Assembly (NCBI GenBank): GCA_033557465.1
Contig: CM066033.1
Location: forward strand, 16,927,080-16,991,079
From: Ichthyophis bannanicus
Taxonomy: Eukaryota; Chordata; Amphibia; Gymnophiona; Ichthyophiidae
Direction: 5' to 3'
Length of the DNA: 64,000 bases
Made by a program: the position numbers and the translations under genes. Shown in pieces: positions 37,288 to 47,509 of this stretch. Each line of letters starts with the position of its first letter. Position 1 is the first letter of the stretch. Below the pieces are notes generated by a model. It did no database searches and was not told where the DNA came from. It worked only from the letters and a program-made list of their open reading frames with translations.

Positions 37288-37792
37288 TTTTAGAAAAGAA
37301 TGTTTTTTGCGCGGGGCCCCCTGAAACGTGGGGCCCTGTGCAAAAAACATTCTCGCTCAATGGACAGGCCGGCCCTGCCTTCAAGGGAAAGCTTTTGTTT
37401 GGGAAGGACCTGGACAAACTGGTTAAGGAGCTGGGAGAATCTAAGGGAGGCAGGCTCCCAGAGGATAGACCAAAACAGAGTCACATCCCGGCGCCTGCAC
37501 TGTCTCAGCCGTGTGACTTTCGTAAGTTTCGGTCAGCTCGCGCAACACCCTTTCAGAGGGGACGCTTTCCCACGAAAGGACAGAATTTCCAGGGGTTTCA
37601 GGGGGCAGGAAGGGGATTTGGGGTCTCTTCCTCCACCTCGAGTCCTAGGAAGCCACAATGAAGCGAGGGGGACCCGGGCTGGCTGGTGGAGTGGGGGGGG
37701 GGGGGCGCCTGCGGCAGATTTTTCTCTGCTTGGATTGGGTCACTTCCAATCAAAGGGTTCTGGAGGTGGTTTGAGAGGGGTATGCCCTGGAA

Positions 37793-39480
37793 ATGGCAAG
37801 ACCAATCCCCCCATCGTTTGTGCAGTCGCCTTGCAGAGCCCTGTCCAAGGCCTCGGCAGTAAAGGAAACCTTGGCGCAGCTTCTGCTCCTGGGAGCGGTC
37901 GTGCCAGTTCCCAAAAGCCAGTGCGGCTGCGGCTGGTACTCCATTTATTTTGTGGTTCCCAAAAAGGAGGGTTCCTTCTGTCCGATTCTCAACCTCAAAC
38001 GAGTCAATCATTGTCTGAGGGTTCCTCACTTTTGCATGGAAACCCTGAGGTTGGTAATAGTGGCAGTATGGCAGGGAGAGTTTCTAACGTCTCTCGACCT
38101 CACGGAGGCATATCTCCACATTCCCATCCGCTAGTCACACCTACAGTTCCTGCTGTTTGCGGTACTTATGGGACACTTTCAGTTTCAGGCATTACTGTTC
38201 GGACTGGTGACGATGCCTCGTACCTTTAACAAGGTGATGGTCATGGTGGCAGCGGCTCTTCGCAAAGAAGGGATCCTGGTCCACCCGTACCTCAACGACT
38301 GGTTAATCCACACCAATTCCAAAGAGGTGAGTGTAGAGGCAACAACCAAGGTAGTCAATCTCTTGTGGAGCCGGGGGTGGGTAATCAACTTGTCCAAGAG
38401 CAGATTGGTTCCCTCCCAGGAGATCAAGTATCTTGGGGGAAGGTTCGACACCCGCTTAGGCAAGGTGTTCTTATCCGTTCAGAGGACGAGGGAGCTTTGG
38501 CGTCTGGTGGGTCAGCTTCTGGCCATGAGGGCGCACACCGTTTGGCATTATCTCCAAGTTCTGGGGACCATGGCGGCGACGATCAAGCTCGTACCCTGGA
38601 CGAAGGCCCACATGAGACTGCTCCAGTGATCCCTTCCCCGTCACTGGTCTCATCAGCATCAGCCTTTGTCCACAATGCTACCATGTCCTCCGGTGACCAG
38701 AAGAGCCCTGGACTGGTGGCTCCAGCCAGGGAAGCTGGAGCAGGGGATGCCTCTCGAGTCCCTGCGGTGGATTCAGTTGATGATAGATGCCAGTCTGGTC
38801 AGCTGGGGGGGCTCACTGCGAGGGGCACTTTGCCCAGGGGTGCTGGAATGCCCTAGAGGCTTGGTGGTCAACAAACAGGGTAGAAATGCGAGCAGTAGCA
38901 CTGGCGGTCAGAGCGTTCGAGTGCTAGGTCCGACAGAAGGCAGTCCAGGTGTTCTCGGACAATGTCACTACAGTGGCCTATATCACTCGGCACGAGCAGT
39001 CCTCCCCTGGAGGAGGAGGCAAAGCGGCTGCTTGATTGGGCCGAGGTTAATCTCCAGGCTTTGTCGGCGGTGCATGTAGCCAGGGTAGAGAATGTCACTG
39101 TGGACTACCTGAGCCGGGTCAAGGTGGATCATGGAGAATGGGAACTCTGTCAGGAAGTGTTCAACCAGGTGGTACACCGGTGGGGTCCACCCATCATGGA
39201 CCTCATGGCAAGATGGGGGTCAGCCAAAGCAAGCCACTTCTTCAGCAGAAGAAAGGAAACGATGTCGGAGGGCCTAGACGCTCTCGTTCAGAGATGGCCC
39301 TCGGAGGGGCTTTTGTATGCGTTTCCTCTATGGGTCCTCCAGAGCGTAGAAGCCCATCCAAGACTGGTAGTTCTGATAGCCCTGGATTGGCCATGGAGGC
39401 CATGATATGCCGACCAAGTGAGGCTACTGGCCGATTGCCCCTGGTGACATCCGGTGAGAGACAACCTCCTAATTCAGGGT
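37793..39480 (+). pseudogene. DIRS C RT / RNase H / methyltransferase-like ORF
   Basis: RT: WYSIYFVVPKKEGSFCPILN, FLTSLDLTEAYLHIPI, then after a TAG (38132-38134, same frame) FQFQALLFGLVTMPRTFNKVMV and HPYLNDWLIHT, where the active site YLDD has become YLND. RNase H: LMIDASLVSWGG (about 38770) and, after frame changes, VDYLSRVK. Methyltransferase-like: IMDLMARWGSAKASHFFSR and LLYAFPLWVL (39195-39340). Non-functional. Confidence 0.82.
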
Positions 39481-39499
39481 CCAGTCCGGATGCCGCAAG

Positions 39500-40948
39500 T
39501 GGGTCGATTCTCGCTTACGGCTTGGCTCTTGAAAGGGCAAAGCTGCAAAAGCGTGGGTACTCCTGGATGATGATCACAACCTTACTAAATGTGCAGAAGC
39601 GTTCGACCTGTCTCTCATAAGAACATACGATATGCCATACTGGGTCAGACCAAAGTCCATCAAGCCCAGCATCCTGTTTCCAACAGTGGCCAATCTAGGT
39701 CATACTTACCTAGCAGTTTCCCCAAAAGACACAGGTTCCAAAATGCTTGTATTCTGGTTAAGCATTGATATCCTGGGTCCCCTTTTAATAATGGTTTATG
39801 GACCTTTCCTCCAGGAACTTATTATTTTCTTTTATTTGTCTTAAATAGTTTACCCTGTAGCTTCATTGCATGTCCCCTAGTCTTTCTATATTCTGATAAT
39901 GTAAACAATCAATCTACGTTTACCCATTCCACTCTGTTCATTAATTTATAGACTTCTATCATATCTGCCCTTAGCCGTCTCTTATGTGAGAGTCTGGTGC
40001 ATCTTTGAGGGCTGGTGTATGGTCCGGGAAAAGAGGCCTATGGCGGTCTCTGTGCTGGATGTCTTGGACTTACAGGCCGGTTTTGAGAAAGGCCTGGCTG
40101 CCAGTTCCTTAAGAGTACAGCTAGCAGCTATTGCCTGTTACCGGGGTAAGGTTCAAGGTAAGTCACTAGGGGTACACACAGACATCGGGCAGGTCCTTAA
40201 AGTGGTGAGAGGTTTACGGCCTCAGCAAAGATGCTCACTTCTAGCTTGTGACCTCAATCTCGTCCTTAACGCACTAGTTGGGGATCCCTTTCAGCTGACA
40301 GGGCGAGCCTCCCTGAAGGACTTGACCCTCAAAACAGTGTTTTTGGTCGCGATCTGTTCAGCTAGACGTATTTCGGAACTCCGGGCACTTTCATGTCGGC
40401 CTCCATGCATGAGCTTTTTCAAGGAAAAGGTGGTCCTGCGGACGGTACCTTCCTTTTTGCCCAAAGTAGTCTCCCCCTTTCATTTGAATCAACCGGTTTC
40501 TCTTCCGGCCTACTCAAAGGAGTAGCGCATGACAATGGATGCTCGTTTGCACCGACTGGATGTGTGCAGGGTCCTGAAGCACTATATTGACAGGATGGTG
40601 GCGTTTCGTAGATCAGCTTGTTTGTTTGTCTTGTTTGGGGGACCACAGAAAGAGGAGGCGGCAGCCAAGGCTTCAATTTCCAGATGGATTAAGGAAGCCA
40701 TTGCTTCGGCGTAAATTCTGAAAAGAAGACCCATGCCGGGGGTTTTCAGGGCTCATTCTATGCGGGCGCAGGCGGTCTCGTGGGCGGAATTCAATCTGGT
40801 TCTGCTGCTAGACATCTGTAGGGTGGCTACGTGGGCCTACCTGCATACATTCACCAAGTACTTTCGCTTAGATGGTCAGGCAGCCAGAGATGCTGAGGTT
40901 AGGGGAGCGGCTCTTCGGTTCGGTATCGCGGGTCCCTCCCATTCTTGA
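39500..40948 (+). pseudogene. DIRS C tyrosine recombinase, split by a CR1 tail
   Basis: N-terminal core-binding start is just left of 39616; the protein resumes at about 39984 (ASSLRVQLAAIACYRG). Catalytic domain: ICSARRISELRAL (Arg I), AHSMRAQAVSWAE (His-x-x-Arg box) and YLHTFTKYFRLD (catalytic Tyr near 40862). Two in-frame stops (40523-40525 and 40712-40714) interrupt an otherwise continuous frame. It would integrate circular cDNA by strand exchange. Confidence 0.85.
39616..39983 (-). mobile_element. CR1 LINE 3' fragment in DIRS C recombinase
   Basis: Antisense CR1 tail starting CATAAGAACATACG on the plus strand, with the same order of blocks as at 13045 but an internal deletion after CCTCCAGGAACTT. 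Uninterrupted at the GTCATACTTACCTAGCAG site where two other copies carry LTR-like insertions. Splits the recombinase between CLS and YVRVWC. Confidence 0.9.
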
Positions 40949-40962
40949 AATGCTCTGTTACA

Positions 40963-41060
40963 TCCCAGAGAAAAGGGACTGGACTGGAGGGACGCTTAGG
41001 AAGGAGTAATTAGAGCTTACCTGCTAATTAGCATTTCTGGTGGAACTCCAGTCCAGTCCC
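40963..41060. repeat. DIRS C internal complementary region (ICR)
   Basis: First part (40963-40997: AGAGAAAAGGGACTGGACTGGAGGGACGCTTA) is the reverse complement of the left end at 31743; second part (40998-41060: AAGGAGTAATTAGAGCTTACCTGCTAATTAG...CCAGTCCAGTCCCT) is the reverse complement of the right end at 41583. This head-to-tail junction in complement is the template DIRS elements use to close circular cDNA. Confidence 0.92.
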
Positions 41061-41410
41061 TGATCCCACCCAGGTTTCTGCGAAGTGGCGTCTTCGGCCC
41101 GAAGAGGTTATATGCAATAGTGTTATTCCCTTTCAGAAGACTCATCGCTGAGAGGGTGGACTCAGAGCAGCAGAATGGACCAGTGGGTGCCCCCTGTCCG
41201 GAGACTTTTGGGGGGCAAATTATGATTCAGGTAAGCCTCCTCCTCTTCTTCGGGGCGGTGGGGAAATCCTCCTGGGCTTAAAGGGGAGGTAGTATGAATA
41301 GTGATAGGAGAAAGGTTAAGAATGGTTTACAATTTTTCCGGTTAGTTACAGTTAGTGGAGTTTTTCATTTTACTCTGTTTCATTGTCCCTCCGTTACATT
41401 TGCTTTGTCA

Positions 41411-41583
41411 ATAGGATACTGGAGGTGGTGGGAGGTGCTAATAGTATATATACTCCAGTGGCATCAAAAGGATGACGTACTCGGTCTCCAAGCTGCTGAA
41501 AGGGGAGCACAACCCAGAGGAAAGGGACTGGACTGGAGTTCCTTCAGGAACGCTAATTAGCTGGTAAGCTCTAATTACTCCTT
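41411..41583 (+). repeat. DIRS C right ITR with terminal extension
   Basis: ATACTGGAGGTGG...AGTATATATACTCC...GACTGGACTGGA is the inverse of the left ITR; the last ~46 bp (GTTCCTTCAGGAACGCTAATTAGCTGGTAAGCTCTAATTACTCCTT) are a right-only extension whose complement is in the ICR. Confidence 0.9.
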
Positions 41584-42855
41584 TAGTGTTATATATTCTA
41601 ACTCTCCCATCTTTTTTTTAAAGACTTCTAGCATTTACATACAAGCATTTTAGATGTCATATTTTATTCATATTAATCTGGTTATCGGTTGTTGTTATTG
41701 TTAAGTATCGACTCATGGCGACCCTCTGGATAGTTGTTCTAAACTGTGTTCGGTCTTCAGTCAGGCGGCTCACTGTTGACCGAATGGCACCCATAGCTGC
41801 TGTTATTGTATTGCTCCATCTCATTGCTGGCCTTCCTTTTTTGCGTTGATCTTTTACTATGCCAAGCATAATGTCTTTCTCTAATGATCTCTCTCTTCGC
41901 ATGACATGTCCAAAGTATGAAAGTCAAAGTCTTGTCATCTGAGCTTCTAAAGAAAGCTTAGGTTTGATCTCTAGTATTTACTGATTTGTTCTTCGGGCAA
42001 TCCATGGTATACACAGTATTTGTGACCAGCAACATAATTCAAAGGCATCATTTTTCTTCCTGTCTTGTCTTTTTCACTGTCCAACTTTCGAATCCATATG
42101 ACATTATTAAAAATGCCATGGCTTGAACAAGTTGAATTTTTGTATGGAGAGAGACATCTCTGCTCTTGAGAATTTTGTCTAAGTCCTTCATAGCCATTCT
42201 ACCAAGAGCAAAGCGTCGTCAGATTTCTTGACTGCTTGTTGCTTCTTTATTGATAGTTGATCCAAGTAGGTTACAGTTGTTCATTATTTCATGATTTCTG
42301 TCTTCTTTACATTAAGGTGCAGGCCCATTTTAAGACTGTTCCTTGATCTTAGAAGCAAATGTTTCAGATCATCTTCATTTTCAGCCAGTAATGTATCATC
42401 CTCAGCATAGTGAAGGTTGTTGATGAGTCTTCCACCAATCTTAAACACCTCTCTTGTTTTCATACAATCCTGCTTCTCTGATGATTTGTTCTGCAAATAA
42501 ATTAAACAGGTGGGGGAACGTATGCCCCCTTACACCTTTGCTGATTTTAAATCATTCTGTTTCTCCTTGTTCCGTTTGAACTGTTGCTTCTTGATCAATG
42601 TAAAGGTTGCGCACGAGAACAATCAGGTTTTCTGGTACACCCATGCTTCTTAATGTGGCCCAGAGTTTCTCATGGTTTACACAGTCAAAAGCCTTGCTGT
42701 AAAGTACACATAGATATCCTTTTGGTATTCTTTAGTCTTTTCAAGGATCCATCTTATAATCCATGATGATGTCTCTCATTCCTCGCCCTTTCCTGAAACC
42801 TACTTGCACTTCAGGTAGTTCTCATTCCAGGAATGGTGTAGTCTCCGTTGAATAA

Positions 42856-42985
42856 CACAGGTACACAAAATTTTTTTTTTTAAACTGCCTCTAATGTTTC
42901 GATTGATTTTTACATTTTTTGGTGCGCTGAATCCAAATCTGGTAACCAATTTGCTCCATCACATACAGACTTTTTGCTACATTGG
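42856..42985. repeat. Terminal inverted repeat, left, of the 2.8-kb transposon
   Basis: CACAGGTACACAAAATTT...AAACTGCCTCTAATGTTT...GGTGCGCTGAATCCAAATCTGG...GCTCCATCACAT. The same blocks appear in inverse order at 45570-45688: ATGTGATGGAACA, TGGATTCAGCACCCC, GAGGCAGTTTTT, GTGTACCTGTG. Confidence 0.85.
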
Positions 42986-43457
42986 GTTAGCAGTTTGAGG
43001 TGAACGTTTCAGATTGAGTGCGATCGAGATAAAAGGTTCTTGGATGAATTCTTTATACTAATTGTTTAGTAGTTATTCAAATAAGAATAAAGAAAATTGT
43101 AACAAGGCAGCACATAAGAATAGAGTAATGTCAACAAAACACACTGTGATGGTAGCAAAATTGTCTGCACTTAAAACAGCCACATACATGTGCACAAACA
43201 TTGAGCATATAAGAGCGAGGTTAGACACAAAGCAAAGCAAAGAAATGTGCAAAAAATGTTGTACAGGCATGTATGTAAGAATAGAAAACGCAAACCGCAC
43301 CATTGCAATACATGAAGACAAACACCCGATGGTGTGAAAATAAAATTCTAATAAATGAGATCCGACACTGTGGTAATAACTAGCAAATTTTTATTTCAAA
43401 GTTTAGTAAAAACACGATATTTGTCAACACAGTTTAGATTTTAAAGTCATTCTTGGG

Positions 43458-45200
43458 TCAATCAATCTCCTGGTGGGCCCGTTTCTTCTTCCCCCGAATG
43501 CTTCTCTTGGTGCGCTGCTTGGCGTATTTTTCATCTGGGGTTTCCCGCAGCAGCAACCAGCATAAATCAGCCATCATAGTGGTGTTCCATCTTCCTTGGT
43601 ACCTTCTCTCTGCGTCCTTGATGTCCTGGTGAAACCTTTCACCTTGTTCTTCACTGTACGCCCCCAAGTTTTCTGGAAAGTAGTTCACATGGGAGTGCAA
43701 GAAATGGACTTTCAGGCTCATGTTACAGCCTTGTTCTTTGAAGGCATTGAGCATCCTGGCAACAATATCCTTATAGTTCTCATCCCACCTGTTCCCCAAG
43801 AATTTGAGAACAACATCCTTGAAGGAATCCCAGGCTTCTTTTTCCTTCTCAGACATCGTTTCAGCGAATGCTCCATCTGAAATGAGTTTCCTTATATCAG
43901 GGCCAAGAAACACTCCTTCCTTTAGCTTTGCTTCAGAAAGTCGGGGGAACTTTGAGCAAAGGTACCGAAAGCACTCACCATCTTTTGGAAGGGACTTGAT
44001 GAATTGCTTAATGAGACCCAACTTAATGTGGAGAGGTGGTAATAGAATTTTATCACGAGGTACCAAGCTCTCATGAAGAACATTTTTCTCACCGGGTCTC
44101 AAATACTCCCGAATTGGCCAGTCTTTTTCCCCCCAGTGTAGGTCGCGGGCCCGGCTATCCCACAAGCAAAGGAAGCAGGGATATTTAGTGAAACCGGATT
44201 GCTGCCCTAATAGCATGGATAGAATTTTAAAGTCTCCACAAATCATCCACTTATGCTCATCATAACGAATCTTCTGAAGAATCAGGGCCAAATTCTCGTA
44301 TTTTTCTTGGAGAAGAACAGAGTGAGCAATAGGAACTGAAGCGAATGTGTTGCCATTATGAAGAAGAACACCTTTTATGCTGTCTTTTGACGAATCAATG
44401 AACAGCCGCCATTCAGCAGGATCATACTTGAGTTTAAACTTTTCCATCACTCCGTATATATCGTTGCAAAATACCAAATCTTCCTCTTTGCTGAAATACT
44501 TCAAAAATTGTGTCTAGCGGTTGCGGTACCAATAAAAAGTTGTTCCTGGTGACAATAGATTTTTCTGTTTAAGCCGAGAACCTAGCAGTTGGGCAGCATC
44601 TTTTGGGAGTCCTAAATCTCGGACTAAATCATTCAATTCAGCTTGAGAGAAAAGTTCAGGTTTCGGATCTGGTTCAGTTTCAAACTCGGAAGTACTGGAC
44701 TCATCGGGAAAAGCCATCTGATGAGTCTCATCATTATCAGAACCGTCCACACAAATATGATCCAAAGATTTTGGTGGTTCAGGCACAGGTACTTCGTTGC
44801 TATGAGGCATAGGCCTAATTGCTGAGGGAAAGTTGGGGTAACTTATTACGTTCTTATTTTTTAAGTTGTATCCCTTCACAATGCAAGAGCAAAAATAGCA
44901 GTCACTGCTGTGGTCTCTTTGTTCACGCCACATCATAGGTATTCCGAAACGAAATGCTTGTTTTTTACCTTTCATCCATAAGCGTAGATCTTCCTCACAT
45001 GTCTTGCACACTTTGTGAGGAGCCCACGGTTTGTCTTGATCGCCTAACTTCAAACCGAAATAGGCAAAATATACTTTTTTAATAAATGCAGAAATGTTCC
45101 TTTGCCGCTTTTTCACGGTATATTCCCCACAAATAAAACAAAACTGTCCGGAGAGTTGACGCAACCTCTGGCTCTGTGAGCCATCACAAATACACAGCAC
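43458..45200 (-). pseudogene. Transposase-like protein with N-terminal zinc domain (one stop codon)
   Basis: Two minus-strand ORFs of 228 codons (44514-45200) and 348 codons (43458-44504) are in the same frame, separated by a single TAG (44514-44516), i.e. one ~580-codon gene with one substitution. The N-terminus has C21-x2-C24 ... H62-x2-C65-x2-C68, a four-Cys arrangement like ZAD-type zinc domains, then an acidic linker. The second part has LFIDSS (D37), MICGDFK (D91), a CFLC pair (C110, C113), PPLHIKLGL, and GERFHQDIKDAERRYQGRW near residue 290: a layout compatible with a DD(E/D) RNase H-fold transposase with a zinc-binding insertion. I recall similar uncharacterised proteins in many invertebrates but cannot name a superfamily. 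The start codon is uncertain; the frame may begin in an upstream exon. Confidence 0.7.
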
Positions 45201-45569
45201 TGCAAACTACAACTGTAGTGAACCACTTCGGAATAAAGCTGGATTATGACTGAGCAAACAAAAGGTAATAATGAACTTGCAAGAAACTGAAATTTGACAG
45301 GAACGTTCATGTCGCAACCACCGTGTTTGAGTGAGCGAACGAGGCGAGGCGAACAGGAAAGAACATGCGCCAGCGCGAGTACTGGATTTAGCCCCCCGCC
45401 TCCCAATTGTCCTGTTAATGTATAAAATGAATACAAAACACTCTAAAATATCATGAGGGAGTGTTTCTAGTTAGTTAACCATTACAACCTCTATTTTGGG
45501 CCAAGAAAATAAACTGCAGTAGGCTAAAAAGAAATTATGTGAACATTCCTTATATGGGTAAGAAATCTA

Positions 45570-45688
45570 ATTTTGCAAGAAAACGTGATGTGATGGAACA
45601 TTTTGGCTATTTTTCCTGGATTCAGCACCCCAAAATCTATAGGAATCAGTTGCAAAACTGGAGGCAGTTTTTTGGTAGTGTACCTGTG
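45570..45688. repeat. Terminal inverted repeat, right, of the 2.8-kb transposon
   Basis: Inverse of 42856-42985 with gaps and substitutions; the outer 11 bp are perfect. The longest shared inner blocks are AAACTGCCTC, GCTGAATCCA and TCCATCACAT. Confidence 0.85.
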
Positions 45689-47509
45689 TAATCTTCAGTG
45701 GAATCTGGCTGGCATGTGGGATCAGAGCGATTGTGCAATAATTTCTACAGTCAGTTGAATCACCTTTCTTTAGTGTTGGTATAAACATAGATCTTTTCCA
45801 GTTAGTTGGCCATGATATTTCTTCCAAATTTCCTTGTAAGTATGGTAACAGCTGTATCAGATTGCTGTAATACTTCTATGTGAAAGCCGATCTTGTTTTT
45901 CCTCTAATAATTTCTACTTCTATTTCCTGTCATGTGTCATTGTAGTACTTCTCCTTGTCTTTCTACACGTTGAAGATCTCTGAATTCTGTGACTGCCTTT
46001 CTTTCTCCTTTGACTTAAGTTTCTCTTCATTTCTGGGCAATTTTCAGAGTTTCATCAGTCATCCATTTTGACCGTTTTTGCTTTTTCACCTTTTGTAGAG
46101 ACTTCTCACTTTCTTCCAAACACAGCCTTATTGATGTCTTCCCATAAGTCTTCTGGAGCTCTGTCATTTGTATCTAAAGCACCAAATCGATTTTGCAGTC
46201 TTTAAATTCCAGTGGTATATTCTCAAGGTCATATTTTGCTACTTTCATAAGTGGCTTGACCTTTTTCAACTTTAGATTGTGTTTGCATACTAGTAGATGG
46301 TGATCTGTACCATAGTCAGCTCCAGGTTTTGTCTTTGTTGATGATATAGAGTATTTCCATCATTGACTTCCACAGATGTAGTCAATTTGATATTTGTACC
46401 ATCCACGTGTACAGTCGCCGCTTGTGTTGCTAGAAGAAGGTGTTTGAGATGAATAGATCGTTGGTCTTGCAGAATTCTATCAGTCTTTCTCCAGCTTCAT
46501 TTCTGTTGCCAAGTCCATATTTTCCAACCATTTTGCCTTCTTCTTTCTTGCCAACTTTTGCATGACTCTCAGGATATCCTGTTTGCATGTTCTGTCAATT
46601 TCAGCTTGTACTTGTTTATAGAACTCATCAATTTCATTCTCTTCTGCGGCTGTTGTTGGGGCATATACTTGAATTATAGTTGTGTTGAAAGGCATTCCTC
46701 ATAGACAAAAAGAAATTAAGCAATCACTGACTGCATTGTTTTTCATTACAGTTCTTGAAAGTTACTTCTTAATTATAAATTCAACACCACTTCTTCTTTG
46801 TCTTTCATTTCCAGCACAGTAGACCATGTGATCATCTGATGCAAAATGCCTAGTGCCAGCCTATTTTAGTTCGCTGACACCCAACAGATCAAGTTGAACA
46901 TGTTCCATGTTATTTTAGACCACCTCCAACTTCCCTTGGTTTATGCTTCGTATGTTCCATGTCCCAATATGTTAGACATCTTTGCAGCTTCTGACTCTCA
47001 TTTCATGCACAGCTACATCAGCAGTCACTCGTCCCGAGGATTTTGATCCAACCACATAATAAATGCTGGCTTTAATCTGAAAAGTCTTCAGCTCCTCCCC
47101 AATAGCAAGTTTAGTGCCTTCCGATCTGGGGAGTCTCATCTTCCAGCACTATGGAATTTGTGCAATTTGTTTTGTTGTGACTAGCCATTGGGTTTTTGTG
47201 GCAAGATACGGAAGTAGATTGTCAGGCCTTTCTTCTGCACTGTTTAAGTTTAGTGCTATTGCTGTTGCCACAGAAATATGATCCTCCGCCGCCAACACTG
47301 TCCCATTCTACTGAGGCCCAGATGGGTGGTTTGTCTTGGTCTGGCACCTCAGCTGAGACCTGTCCACCTTGGGAGACCCTGCCAGTAGTTAAACTACCGA
47401 TAGCTTAGCCCTCAGCATCACTGATGCACACAAGCCCTCACAGCATGACACGCTGCAAACCAAGTGAGGGCTGGTTATCGGTAGGCAGGGGTAATTTGGA
47501 ATCTTTAAG

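Larger units (their letters stand above)
33882..37376. mobile_element. Non-autonomous hAT-like element (3.5 kb) with minisatellite and palindrome
   Basis: Flanked by a perfect 8-bp duplication GCCTTCAA (33874-33881 and 37377-37384); removing one copy and the insert rejoins DIRS C gag. Termini CAGGGGGGGTGCGG... and ...CCGGCCCTG are inverted over only the first five bases (CAGGG), typical of hAT tips, then diverge. It carries GGGGCCTCATTTGCATA repeats (33928-33960), an AT-rich unique part to about 34730, the minisatellite, the large palindrome and a subterminal hairpin. No transposase seen. Confidence 0.8.
32945..37780 (+). pseudogene. DIRS C gag-like ORF1, split by the hAT-like element
   Basis: Acidic and Glu-rich part at 32945-33313, then an EYPFIQAVRKSQKVFPVHRVFRQMIQEEW segment (33294-33560) and a degraded stretch to 33880. 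After the insertion, GKLLFGKDLDKLVKELGESKGGRLPEDRPKQ and an Arg/Gly/Phe-rich tail (37385-37660) complete the C-terminus. The GENLFGK-like block of copies A and F corresponds to GKLLFGKDL here. Several frameshifts. Confidence 0.7.
31743..41583 (+). mobile_element. DIRS-like retrotransposon, copy C (complete ends, two insertions)
   Basis: Plus-strand element with a left ITR, gag remnants, RT/RNase H, tyrosine recombinase, ICR (40963-41060) and right ITR with terminal extension. It is interrupted by a hAT-like element (33882-37376) and a CR1 tail (39616-39983); without them it is about 6 kb. It belongs to a second DIRS lineage (ITR core CCAGTCCAGTCCCT) shared with copies D and E. No target duplication: flanks CTCATTCT and TAGTGTTATAT fit a simple junction, as expected for recombinase integration. 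Confidence 0.88.
42856..45688 (-). mobile_element. TIR DNA transposon of unidentified superfamily, autonomous-type
   Basis: A 2833-bp insert in the RTE. Termini CACAGGTACAC / GTGTACCTGTG are perfectly inverted for 11 bp, with flanking TAA on both sides (42853-42855 and 45689-45691); the other RTE copy has a single TAA here, so TAA is a 3-bp target duplication. Inverted similarity continues about 110 bp inward (AAACTGCCTC, GCTGAATCCA, TCCATCACAT). It carries one gene on the minus strand. A 3-bp TWA target fits PIF/Harbinger and a CAC terminus fits CACTA-like elements, but the protein shows no motif I can place in either. Confidence 0.85.
41689..47470 (-). mobile_element. RTE/BovB-type LINE, second copy, carrying a DNA transposon
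   Basis: Same element as 18977-22298 in reverse, near full length. Flanked by an 11-bp target duplication CTGGTTATCGG (41678-41688 and 47471-47481). Endonuclease part (45692-47200) and RT part (41689-42852) are decayed; the DNA transposon at 42856-45688 splits them. YADD region visible at about 42390-42420 as HYAEDDTLLAE, disrupted. Confidence 0.92.

Noticed and set aside
37700..37712. G-run as a biological signal (quadruplex)
   Set aside because: Single G tract in decayed gag sequence; homopolymers here are as likely to be assembly or mutation noise.
43062..43337. Second gene (91 codons, plus strand) in the 2.8-kb transposon
   Set aside because: Lies in the 3' non-coding part with biased, Lys/Thr-rich composition and no domain; the minus strand also has an open frame there. 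Not supportable from one copy.
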